Of a DNA stretch of 6,335 nucleotides, positions 1 to 5,795 are shown in pieces. The notes beneath the pieces were generated by a model. The model saw nothing but the letters and a program-made list of their open reading frames with translations. It did no database searches and was not told the DNA's origin. The stretch is from the NCBI GenBank assembly GCA_003645215.1, contig QNEM01000126.1, positions 1 through 6,335 of the forward strand, written 5' to 3'. A program made the translations under genes and the position numbers. How positions within the stretch are numbered: position 1 is the stretch's first letter; each line of letters opens with the position of its first letter. This DNA is from Gammaproteobacteria bacterium (GTDB taxonomy: Bacteria > Pseudomonadota > Gammaproteobacteria > Eutrophobiales > Eutrophobiaceae).

Positions 1-927
1 ATTCACTCAGCGATGCCAAGCTCAACAGCCTATAGATTATGCCCTTCGGCAATTATTATACAGCCCCGGATTGATATCTACAGACAAGTCTCCACTGAAA
101 TACAGTCTATTTTTAAACGTTACACCGACCTGGTAGAACCTCTTTCCCTGGACGAAGCCTATCTTGATGTGACTGGCTGTACTGAATTTCAGGGCTCGGC
201 GACGCTAATTGCACGGTCAATCAAGAAGACAATCAAAGAAGAAACTGACTTAACAGCATCTGCTGGTGTTTCTTATAATAAATTTCTTGCAAAGATTGCT
301 TCAGATATGGATAAGCCTGATGGTTTATATCTGATTACACCAGAACAGGGCGAAAAATTTGTTGAGCAACTCGTGGTCAGGAAAATTCACGGTATTGGTA
401 AAGCAACAGAAGCAAAGATGAAGGCCCTGGGTATAAGTCTTGGCTCTGATTTAAAACGGTGGAATGAAAATTCGCTGATTAAAGAATTTGGCAAGGCAGG
501 ACGATATTACTACCAGATTGCCAGAGGTATTGACCACAGGCCCGTAAAAAATAATCGAATACGTAAATCGATTGGCAGTGAAACAACCTTTCAGGAAGAC
601 ATAAGTGATATTGATGTGATGTTAAGCAAGTTAAAAGGCTTGTCTGAAAAAGTTTTTTCGAAACTTTGTGAAAAGGAATTTTCTGCCAGGACTGTCACGC
701 TAAAAGTGAAATATGATAATTTTGAATTAATAACACGCAGTATCACCAGGGAGAGTCCAGTGGAGAATGCCGAGGATATGATGAGCCTCCTTAACGGGTT
801 ACTTCAGAAAACAGAAGTAAGCGTACGTAAAGTCCGATTGCTAGGTGTGAGTGCCTCAAATCTTGAGACAGTCAATCAGGCAAGCAATGGTCACATAATA
901 GATGATGAGCAACTGGCTCTTCTATGA
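1..927 (+). CDS. dinB: DNA polymerase IV (Y-family translesion polymerase), 5' end cut by window edge
   Basis: Error-prone Y-family polymerase that extends primers past damaged bases and is normally part of the SOS response. The frame is open from base 1: codons 1-12 read I-H-S-A before the Met at 13, matching E. coli DinB just before its Met57, so ATG 13 is an internal methionine. From there the alignment is gap-free through the catalytic SLDEAYLDVT motif, whose Asp and Glu (codons 151-156) correspond to D103 and E104. A helix-hairpin-helix (KIHGIGKATEAKMKALGI, 382-435) and the little-finger domain starting near RKSIGSETTF follow. The protein ends in QLALL (910-924), which fits a beta-clamp binding tail. 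The first metal-binding Asp and the steric-gate residue lie outside the window. Inferred full length is about 360 aa, normal for the family. Its promoter and any LexA box are also outside. Confidence 0.97.
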   Translation: MHSAMPSSTAYRLCPSAIIIQPRIDIYRQVSTEIQSIFKRYTDLVEPLSLDEAYLDVTGCTEFQGSATLIARSIKKTIKEETDLTASAGVSYNKFLAKIASDMDKPDGLYLITPEQGEKFVEQLVVRKIHGIGKATEAKMKALGISLGSDLKRWNENSLIKEFGKAGRYYYQIARGIDHRPVKNNRIRKSIGSETTFQEDISDIDVMLSKLKGLSEKVFSKLCEKEFSARTVTLKVKYDNFELITRSITRESPVENAEDMMSLLNGLLQKTEVSVRKVRLLGVSASNLETVNQASNGHIIDDEQLALL

Positions 928-1034
928 AATAAGCTATTGTCATCTGACTATTGTACAAGAGATTTTTAAAACTTCCGGTGGCTCCTGTTTGACCCTGTCG
1001 CTACCTTTGACAGTATCCATGAAAAATAAAAAAT

Positions 1035-1463
1035 TTAATTTTCGTACGCGTCTTCTCGTATATCCTGAATGATTTTTGTTTGAACTTCATTTAAGTCAGC
1101 ACATTCCATCAGGGCAGCTTCCATGCTCTCGGAATTACCAGCCTCAAGCTGTATTTTCGCCTGTTTATAGTATCTAAAAGCAATACTCTCTACCTGCGGG
1201 TAATAATCAGCGTAAGGTTTTGACGTACCATCTTTTATCGCTCTCATATTAGCGAATAAATATGCAGCTGCTAATTTTGCGCCTCTTGAATAACCCATTA
1301 GTGATTCAGCCAGAGCGGGATCATTCGGTGAAGCTTTGGCAAAGGCTTTAAACACTCCAACACACCCGGCAAATTCGTTGGCTATTATCTCCATATCATC
1401 ATAATCATCTGCCTGTGCATTAACATTTAATACGAATAAACCAATCAATAATATTTTCTTCAT
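1035..1463 (-). CDS. Small secreted helical protein of unknown function, two cysteines
   Basis: I do not recognise the family. The 142-residue product starts with a textbook Sec signal peptide: MKK, a hydrophobic core, then N-A-Q-A with predicted cleavage after Ala18, leaving an acidic N-terminus (DDYDD). The mature part of about 124 residues looks almost entirely alpha-helical, with alanine-rich amphipathic stretches around residues 36-75 and 88-135. It has exactly two cysteines, C34 and C121, one near each end, which could form a periplasmic disulfide; that is inference. There is no lipobox, so it is probably a soluble periplasmic protein. The start is well supported: GGAG (minus strand, 1471-1474) sits 7 bases before the ATG. 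It is convergent with dinB and separated by 174 bp of repeat-rich spacer from the next minus-strand gene, so it may be transcribed alone. Confidence 0.85.
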   Translation of the reverse strand: MKKILLIGLFVLNVNAQADDYDDMEIIANEFAGCVGVFKAFAKASPNDPALAESLMGYSRGAKLAAAYLFANMRAIKDGTSKPYADYYPQVESIAFRYYKQAKIQLEAGNSESMEAALMECADLNEVQTKIIQDIREDAYEN

Positions 1464-1470
1464 TTTATTT

Positions 1471-1474
1471 CTCC
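1471..1474 (-). promoter_or_regulatory. Ribosome binding site of the small secreted protein gene
   Basis: The minus strand reads GGAG followed by 7 bases and ATG. This fixes the start at 1463, which is also the start that gives a complete signal peptide. Confidence 0.7.
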
Positions 1475-1500
1475 GCAGGGCAGGAAAAGAGCTGTCATAA

Positions 1501-1520
1501 ACGCATTTATTATTATGCGT
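1501..1520. repeat. Inverted repeat ACGCAT / ATGCGT with 8-base loop
   Basis: Perfect 6-bp arms surround an AT-only centre (TTATTATT). It lies 38 bp upstream of the start of the minus-strand secreted-protein gene, so it is in or near that gene's 5' untranslated region or promoter. It could be an operator for a dimeric regulator or a small leader hairpin; nothing in the sequence decides which. Short arms in AT-rich DNA can occur by chance. Confidence 0.35.
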
Positions 1521-1534
1521 GAGGAAATTTTTAT

Positions 1535-1550
1535 GCCCGTCTATACGGGT
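1535..1550. repeat. Small hairpin GCCCGT-CTAT-ACGGGT
   Basis: Five Watson-Crick pairs plus one G-T pair close a 4-base loop. On the + strand it runs into TTTATTT, giving it the look of a weak intrinsic terminator, but there is no + strand gene just upstream for it to serve. On the minus strand it lies between the membrane-protein gene and the secreted-protein gene, without a clean U-tract. It may end read-through from the membrane-protein gene, or be a leader hairpin of the next gene. Confidence 0.35.
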
Positions 1551-1598
1551 TTATTTAACCAATATTAATTTTTCATGGAAAATATGTTGCAATAAATG

Positions 1599-1660
1599 TC
1601 GGTGCTTCGGTGGCAAACTGATAGCCACATGTGGCTATCAGTTTGCCATGAGGCCACCGA
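1599..1660. repeat. 62-bp hairpin element with a perfect 38-bp palindrome at its core
   Basis: The core, 1611-1648, is an uninterrupted perfect palindrome of 19 bp per arm, centred on CACATGTG, from TGGCAAACTG to CAGTTTGCCA. Six more bases on each side pair exactly (TCGGTG 1599-1604 with CACCGA 1655-1660) after a poorly pairing 6-bp interval. The stop codon of the minus-strand membrane-protein gene (1638-1640) and its last codons lie in the right arm. As RNA it would fold into a very stable hairpin at the 3' end of that message. No T-run follows on the minus strand, so it is not a standard intrinsic terminator; a 3'-end stabilising or rho-assisted role is possible. It could also be a short mobile palindromic element or a fold-back duplication of the gene's end. 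Confidence 0.85.
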
Positions 1661-1961
1661 TCAGGGCGCCGATTAAAAGCGGTGGGATGTAAAATACATA
1701 AAGCAGTAATCCGCCACCTGCAATCATTGCTCCGGCTACGGGGAGTGCTGTAAGCATGGTTCCACCAACAAACAGGGCAACGGCAAGCAATATACCTGGC
1801 AATAGCGCGGCCATCATACCTGAACTGACGCCACCGGAGATCTTGCCGCCAACAATACCAGCAATAAGAGGACCAAATGCGGGCAACCAGAAGAGTAATA
1901 TTGAAATTACAAACATCCAGATCATGCCCATTATCATGCTGCCATCGTTTGCTTCTGCCAT
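1638..1961 (-). CDS. Small glycine-rich integral membrane protein, unknown function
   Basis: I cannot assign a characterised function. The 107-residue product is very hydrophobic and has no cleavable signal peptide. A short polar N-terminus (MAEANDGS) is followed by a hydrophobic segment at about residues 9-28, a glycine-zipper-like stretch PLIAGIVGG around 31-39, and further membrane segments at about 49-70 and 74-104, so three or four passes in total. The pattern of a proline-glycine segment followed by GIVGG and a polar glycine-rich loop is common in small uncharacterised membrane proteins with tightly packed helices. The start is backed by AGGAAG (minus strand, 1971-1976) 9 bases before the ATG and a TATAAT hexamer further up. 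It is divergent from the glutathione S-transferase gene with only 72 bp between starts. Its last codons and stop sit inside a perfect palindrome. Confidence 0.8.
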   Translation of the reverse strand: MAEANDGSMIMGMIWMFVISILLFWLPAFGPLIAGIVGGKISGGVSSGMMAALLPGILLAVALFVGGTMLTALPVAGAMIAGGGLLLYVFYIPPLLIGALIGGLMAN

Positions 1962-1992
1962 CTGGATTCTTCCTTAGTTTTAATGTTGGTCT

Positions 1993-1998
1993 ATTATA
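1993..1998 (-). promoter_or_regulatory. Candidate -10 box (TATAAT) for the membrane-protein gene
   Basis: A perfect TATAAT on the minus strand lies 31 bases upstream of the ATG at 1961, a good distance for a short leader. The best -35 at the usual spacing, TTAGTT, is poor. The overlapping + strand hexamer TATTAT (1992-1997) could serve the divergent glutathione S-transferase gene, also without a good -35. If both are used, the two promoters overlap and would compete. Assigned by pattern only. Confidence 0.4.
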
Positions 1999-2020
1999 GG
2001 GACTATCAACAAAAATAACT

Positions 2021-2026
2021 AAGGGG
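2021..2026 (+). promoter_or_regulatory. Ribosome binding site of the glutathione S-transferase gene
   Basis: AAGGGG lies 7 bases before the ATG at 2034. It supports that start, which also places the first beta-strand (KLYHF) right at the N-terminus as expected for the fold. Confidence 0.6.
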
Positions 2027-2033
2027 TAATTTT

Positions 2034-2663
2034 ATGAAGCTTTATCACTTTCCACCCTCACCGAATTCTCGTCGTGTTCTGGCAGTTGCCTACCATCTGG
2101 GACTGGATCCCGAATTGATTGATGTTTCACTACCCAAAGGTGAGCAGATGAAACCTGATTTTATTGCCCTGAATCCAAACCACAAGATCCCTACATTTGT
2201 TGATGATGATGGTTTTACCTTGTGGGAATCAACCGCGATCATGCAGTATCTGGCTAATAGAGAATCAGCGCATACGCTTTATTCCAATGACCTCAGGCAA
2301 CAGGCAGATATTAACAGGTGGCTGGCCTGGAATCTTTCACACTGGAGCCCGGCCTGTGGTATTTATGTTTTCGAATATCTGATCAAAAACTTTTTCAAGC
2401 TCGGGGATCCAGATCCGGATGAACTTGAAAAGGGTGATGAATTGTTTTTGCGTTTTGCAGAAGTACTGGACGATCATCTCAGTGATCGAAAGTGGCTGGT
2501 GGGTGACGATGTCACATTGGCAGATTACGCCGTTGGCTCTTTTCTGGATCATGCGAAGGTAGCACGTATGCCTATTGAGGGCTTCAAGCAGATACAGCGT
2601 TGGTACGCAGGCATCGAGTCATTAGATGCATGGCAAAGGTCAGCACCCTCTAATTTTATGTAA
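2034..2663 (+). CDS. Glutathione S-transferase family protein
   Basis: Cytosolic-type glutathione S-transferase of 209 residues, the normal family length. The thioredoxin-fold domain (about 1-77) begins KLYHFPPSPNSRRV; Ser9 aligns with the catalytic serine of theta-like enzymes and Ser12 is the alternative. NPNHKIPTF carries the cis-proline (Pro53), and the E-S pair at 65-66 in LWESTAIMQYLA binds the gamma-glutamyl part of glutathione. The all-helical domain follows; DVTLADY (159-165) holds the conserved N-capping box T-x-x-D. A tryptophan-rich stretch (NRWLAWNLSHW, 94-104) probably lines the hydrophobic substrate pocket. Such enzymes conjugate glutathione to electrophiles or reduce disulfides and peroxides; the exact substrate cannot be read here. 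It is followed 41 bp later by the lyase gene on the same strand, so the two are probably one operon. Confidence 0.93.
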   Translation: MKLYHFPPSPNSRRVLAVAYHLGLDPELIDVSLPKGEQMKPDFIALNPNHKIPTFVDDDGFTLWESTAIMQYLANRESAHTLYSNDLRQQADINRWLAWNLSHWSPACGIYVFEYLIKNFFKLGDPDPDELEKGDELFLRFAEVLDDHLSDRKWLVGDDVTLADYAVGSFLDHAKVARMPIEGFKQIQRWYAGIESLDAWQRSAPSNFM

Positions 2664-2693
2664 AAATAACAATGGTGAATCGAATCGGACAAT

Positions 2694-2699
2694 AAGGAG
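2694..2699 (+). promoter_or_regulatory. Ribosome binding site of the lyase gene
   Basis: AAGGAG, a near-perfect Shine-Dalgarno site, sits 5 bases before the ATG at 2705 within the 41-bp gap after the glutathione S-transferase gene. It suggests efficient independent initiation inside a shared transcript. Confidence 0.75.
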
Positions 2700-2704
2700 A
2701 ACAT

Positions 2705-3586
2705 ATGTCGCAATACAAGAGTATGGCCAGGAAATTTCGAGAGTTAATGGAACAGCCCGGGATTATTACTACCCTCGGTGCACATGATGTTTTATCAGCT
2801 GTTCTGGCGGAGCAAGCGGGGTTCGATACGGTATTTATTGGTGGTTTTGGCACCAGCGCCAGTCTATATGGCCTACCGGACATTAATTTTGTAGGCATGT
2901 CTGAAATGGCAGATGCCACCAGACGCATGGCCCATCGGCTTTCTATTCCTGTTGTAGCAGATGCTGATACAGGCCATGGTGATTTGCATAATGTCATGCG
3001 TTGCGTAAGTGAATTCGAAGGGGCAGGGGCCGCGGGTATTATTCTGGAAGATCAGGTATTCCCGAAACGCTGTGGACATTTCGGCAATAAACATGTGATT
3101 CCAGCAGATGAAATGGTGCTCAAGTTCAAGGCGGCAGTAGAGGCAAGAAAGGATCCTGATTTCTTTTTTATCGCCAGAACGGATTCAAGAGAAACTGATG
3201 GGCTTGATGATGCGATAGATAGAGTGAACCGCTATTGCGATGCGGGCGCAGATGTTGCTTTTATTGAAGCCCCATTATCCGTAGATGAGCTTGAACAAAT
3301 TTGTAAACGTGTTGAATATCCAAAATTTGTAAATATGCTGACCTTTGGCAAGACACCCATACTCTCTGCATCAGAGCTTGAAGAGATGGGTTTTAAAATC
3401 GTTGTCACTCCTATTGATTCCATCTTGTTAACGGCCAGGGCCATGCGAGAAATGGCAGAAGTATTTAAAAGAGATGGGCACACCCAATCGTTGACTGACA
3501 AGATGGTGGACTTTGAAGAGATTAAGGAAATATTAGGATTGCAGGATTATTTATCGTTGAAAGAAGATCTATCAAATAAATCATAA
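2705..3586 (+). CDS. Isocitrate lyase / PEP mutase superfamily lyase (methylisocitrate or 2,3-dimethylmalate lyase-like)
   Basis: TIM-barrel enzyme of 293 residues, close in length to E. coli PrpB. Visible signatures: GGFGTSASLYGLPD (46-59) for the substrate-binding strand-loop, the metal-binding DADTGHGD (86-93), EDQ at 115-117, the lyase signature KRCGH (121-125) with Cys123 as the probable catalytic acid, ARTD (157-160), IEAP with Glu188, and Asn210. KRCGH is expected of C-C lyases rather than phosphonopyruvate mutases, so cleavage of a 2-hydroxy dicarboxylate or tricarboxylate to pyruvate, glyoxylate or succinate is likely. Differences from PrpB, such as DTGHGD where PrpB has DIGFGS, and the VFPKRCGH context, lean toward 2,3-dimethylmalate or 2-alkylmalate lyase relatives. 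No prpC or prpD homologue is nearby, so a methylcitrate-cycle role is not supported. It probably forms an operon with the glutathione S-transferase gene and is convergent with the permease gene. Confidence 0.92.
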   Translation: MSQYKSMARKFRELMEQPGIITTLGAHDVLSAVLAEQAGFDTVFIGGFGTSASLYGLPDINFVGMSEMADATRRMAHRLSIPVVADADTGHGDLHNVMRCVSEFEGAGAAGIILEDQVFPKRCGHFGNKHVIPADEMVLKFKAAVEARKDPDFFFIARTDSRETDGLDDAIDRVNRYCDAGADVAFIEAPLSVDELEQICKRVEYPKFVNMLTFGKTPILSASELEEMGFKIVVTPIDSILLTARAMREMAEVFKRDGHTQSLTDKMVDFEEIKEILGLQDYLSLKEDLSNKS

Positions 3587-3587
3587 G

Positions 3588-3606
3588 GTCTGATTAGCAA
3601 TCAGGC
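3588..3606. terminator. Short hairpin between convergent genes, possible weak bidirectional terminator
   Basis: CTGATT and AATCAG pair around the 3-base loop AGC; one G-T pair and one G-C pair extend the stem to 8. It fills the 14-bp gap between the stops of the lyase and permease genes and overlaps the permease stop codon. Neither side has a real T-run, so termination would be weak or need rho. Confidence 0.35.
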
Positions 3607-4488
3607 AAATCTTGGCAAAGCATACGTTAATGCCAAAGGAATGGTCAGTATTGCCAGGGCATTACCAAACAATACCATTGATGCCACACGGTCTGGTTCC
3701 TGGTCAAAGTGTTCGGCGAACATGTAGTTCATTACAGCGGGCGGTAATATAGCGAATAGAAATAAAACACCCTCCTGGGTTCTGGATAGATCCAGCCAGG
3801 GTGTTATCAGGAAATAAATCGTAATACCTGACAGGGGTGCCATTACGCCAGCTAATAGACCGATGCGCCATGCAGAAAAATCGGTATCGATCAACCGTAC
3901 TCCCAATGCAAACAGCATCAGTGGTACACAAATATTTCCCAGCATGCTAATCGGTTGCAGAACCATTTCGTTTACCTGGATCCCGAAATAATTTAACGAC
4001 AGGGCAAAGAAAGTTGCCAGTAGCATAGGTGATGAGAATGCCTTGAGAATATGCGCCTGTTTATCCAATAGATAACTGCCAATCGTAACATGAAAAAAAT
4101 TACAGACGATGAATACGACCACAGCAAAAGGCAGTGCTTCTTCACCAAAGGCCAGAACCATTAGTGGCAGGCCAAGGTTGCCTGCATTACCAAACATGAT
4201 GGGCGGGGATAGCGTCTTGAAATCAATATTAAAGCCTTTTGCCAGTGGTAAAGAAATCAGGCCGGATAATAAAATAACTAATGCAATCCCCAGGGCCAGG
4301 TGCCCGAATAAATCAGCTTCTCCAGCTTTATCTATCAATACAGAAAATAATAATGCCGGGATAAAGACATGCATATTGATGCGGTTAGGGAGTGCCATGT
4401 CCGGTCGGAAAAAATATCCATAAACAAGACCAATACCTACAATCGAGAAGATAGGGAAGGTGATTTCAAGAATTCTTAACGCGAGCAT
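3601..4488 (-). CDS. AEC (auxin efflux carrier) family permease
   Basis: Inner-membrane transporter of 295 residues with ten predicted membrane segments at about 8-26, 36-52, 61-82, 96-114, 118-139, 151-169, 177-198, 207-229, 239-259 and 268-290, in the two five-helix halves typical of the family. The first half carries FGNAGNLGLPL (99-109) and the second LPPAVMNYMFAEHF (248-261), the broken-helix motifs of the substrate site. Bacterial AEC members studied so far move small organic anions such as malate or malonate; the substrate here is not known. The start at 4488 is the most upstream one in frame, but it has no Shine-Dalgarno site: the preceding bases are AT-rich (TTTTAAAATATCCC). It lies 32 bp after the beta-barrel gene in the same direction, so translation may rely on cotranscription with it. 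It converges on the lyase gene, whose substrates or products are similar anions; a link is inference. Confidence 0.92.
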   Translation of the reverse strand: MLALRILEITFPIFSIVGIGLVYGYFFRPDMALPNRINMHVFIPALLFSVLIDKAGEADLFGHLALGIALVILLSGLISLPLAKGFNIDFKTLSPPIMFGNAGNLGLPLMVLAFGEEALPFAVVVFIVCNFFHVTIGSYLLDKQAHILKAFSSPMLLATFFALSLNYFGIQVNEMVLQPISMLGNICVPLMLFALGVRLIDTDFSAWRIGLLAGVMAPLSGITIYFLITPWLDLSRTQEGVLFLFAILPPAVMNYMFAEHFDQEPDRVASMVLFGNALAILTIPLALTYALPRFA

Positions 4489-4520
4489 GGGATATTTTAA
4501 AACAGGGGCAGAGCGGGAGT

Positions 4521-5708
4521 CTAGAAATTATAAGTTAAAAACAATTCCAGGTAATCGTCACGACTTAAAGCAAAGGCCGGATCAGAAGGTGACATGTCAA
4601 ACAGGAACCGGCCCTCCATCTCCAGCAACCAGTCATTACCTATGCGCCTGCTGGCTTCGATTTTCAGGAATTTGCCCCCCGAGTCTCTGTCCCAGATTAG
4701 CCCCATCAATGCTTCGCTGGATTGTGCATCATTAAACGCAAAACGCATGCCTGTGGCTATGTCATCTTCAAAAAAGGTCAATGCATCTTCACCACGACCA
4801 TCATAGTGATACTCTCCAAGTATCCCAAGGTCGATCGCACTATCAAATATACCGACAAAGGTATATTCAAATCCGCCTGCCACGGCATTATACGTAGAAC
4901 CCTGACCGCTGCGGTGCAGTGCTTCAAGTTTCCAGAGCATATTGCCCTTGGTTGCCTGTAGGTCAATCGAGGTTTGATTGATGATGTCATAAAAGGGTGC
5001 CAGTACAGGTGCACCAGAGCTATTCATGGTCAGGAACGATCTTGGATCACGGCTGGTGCCATAGAAATGTGCAATACCAACATCCCAGTCTCCAAAGTAA
5101 TGAGAGTAACGAATGGCAAAATCAATATGTGTTTCTTCGGCTGAAGATTCGTATTCTGCTAAATCATCATCGACCACAGGCTGGTTTCTGGGGCGACCCT
5201 CTATGCCGGGAAATGTACGCTCCCTGAAGTAGGGCATTATGAATAAGTCGACAGTGCCCCAATCATTAATCAGGGCAAGATTGATCATAGGTTGCCCAAG
5301 CTTGTCTTCGGTATCAATATTCTCTACAAGATCTGTCTGATTGATGACATCCACCAGATGCTGAAACTCGGTGACACCCCAGAAGACCTTACGCAAGCCA
5401 AGTCTTAATTCCCAGTTTTCTGCTACTTTAGCCCAGGTGAATTCGCGCACATCAAAATGGGTACGCTCATTATCGTGTTGATCCAGTCGGAAAAAAGGCA
5501 CAAAGGCCAGGCTCTGCGTACCTTTATCCCACTCGTGATAATACTCCGGCTCGAATACCAGAGAGAAATTTTCATCATGTTGTCTTGGATCTCTTGGATC
5601 CTCTGTGAAATATCGAAATTCTGTCCCCAGATAACCGCTCCATTCACCTGCAGACGCCATTGAAGGTTCAAGAAGGACAAACAGAAAGATAAATAATCTA
5701 TACTTCAT
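4521..5708 (-). CDS. Outer-membrane beta-barrel protein, DUF1302/porin-like
   Basis: I chose the ATG at 5708, giving 395 residues, because it starts a clean signal peptide (MKYRLFIFLF..., cleavage after the SMASA at 16-20). The longer frame to a GTG at 5777 adds 23 residues encoded by repeat DNA and would bury the signal. The mature protein alternates polar and aromatic residues in strand-like blocks separated by acidic loops (for example 178-192), has no cysteine, and ends LELFLTYNF with the terminal Phe of a BAM-recognised beta-signal. The stretch LRLGLRKVFWGVTEFQHLVDVINQTD (101-126) resembles the WG...D-x-I-N-x-x-D pattern I associate with DUF1302 barrels, which often sit beside LolA-like proteins and RND exporters. 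The upstream neighbour here is exactly such a LolA-like gene. It is probably an outer-membrane channel or lipid-handling barrel; the cargo is unknown. No Shine-Dalgarno site precedes this ATG. Confidence 0.82.
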   Translation of the reverse strand: MKYRLFIFLFVLLEPSMASAGEWSGYLGTEFRYFTEDPRDPRQHDENFSLVFEPEYYHEWDKGTQSLAFVPFFRLDQHDNERTHFDVREFTWAKVAENWELRLGLRKVFWGVTEFQHLVDVINQTDLVENIDTEDKLGQPMINLALINDWGTVDLFIMPYFRERTFPGIEGRPRNQPVVDDDLAEYESSAEETHIDFAIRYSHYFGDWDVGIAHFYGTSRDPRSFLTMNSSGAPVLAPFYDIINQTSIDLQATKGNMLWKLEALHRSGQGSTYNAVAGGFEYTFVGIFDSAIDLGILGEYHYDGRGEDALTFFEDDIATGMRFAFNDAQSSEALMGLIWDRDSGGKFLKIEASRRIGNDWLLEMEGRFLFDMSPSDPAFALSRDDYLELFLTYNF

Positions 5709-5723
5709 TGAGAATATACACAG

Positions 5724-5791
5724 GTGAAAGGTTAAGGGTGAAGAGTGAAACGTATCATATAACTTTTCACACTTCACTCTTTACACATCAC
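5724..5791. repeat. Mirror-image pair of four-unit heptad arrays (GTGAARN)
   Basis: On the + strand four 7-bp units run end to end from 5724 to 5751: GTGAAAG, GTTAAGG, GTGAAGA, GTGAAAC. After a 12-bp centre (GTATCATATAAC) four more units run on the minus strand from 5791 back to 5764: GTGATGT, GTAAAGA, GTGAAGT, GTGAAAA. The layout is exactly symmetric about 5757.5. The two inner unit pairs match at 6 of 7 positions; the outer ones are more diverged. It fills most of the gap between the LolA-like stop and the barrel start. A transcript could fold into a long imperfect hairpin, and the DNA could bind a protein repeatedly with 7-bp phasing. Function unknown. Confidence 0.8.
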
Positions 5792-5795
5792 TTCC

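Noticed and set aside
13..15. ATG at 13 as the true start of dinB
   Set aside because: The frame stays open to base 1 and the preceding residues fit the family; ATG 13 equals an internal Met (E. coli Met57). The gene is cut by the window edge.
995..1013. Terminator hairpin CTGTC/GACAG between dinB and the secreted-protein gene
   Set aside because: Only five pairs with a 9-base loop and no T-run on either strand; not convincing. The rest of 928-1034 shows no gene or clear signal.
1567..1587. Minus-strand TTGCAA (1587-1592) and TAATAT (1562-1567) as a promoter for the secreted-protein gene
   Set aside because: The 19-bp spacing is too long, both boxes are in very AT-rich DNA, and the pair lies about 100 bp from the start codon; too weak to list.
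2656..3501. Minus-strand open frames opposite the lyase gene
   Set aside because: They overlap a strongly supported + strand enzyme, have no ribosome sites, and their translations show no family features.
5583..5600. Tandem 9-bp repeat TCTTGGATC
   Set aside because: It lies inside the barrel gene and encodes a duplicated D-P-R tripeptide; a local codon-level duplication with no sign of further meaning.
5709..5777. N-terminal extension of the barrel gene to a GTG at 5777
   Set aside because: The 23 extra residues are encoded by the heptad-repeat DNA and would place a polar stretch before a complete signal peptide that starts at the ATG at 5708.
5724..5791. CRISPR array
   Set aside because: Units are 7 bp, contiguous and without spacers, and change orientation midway; there are no cas genes.
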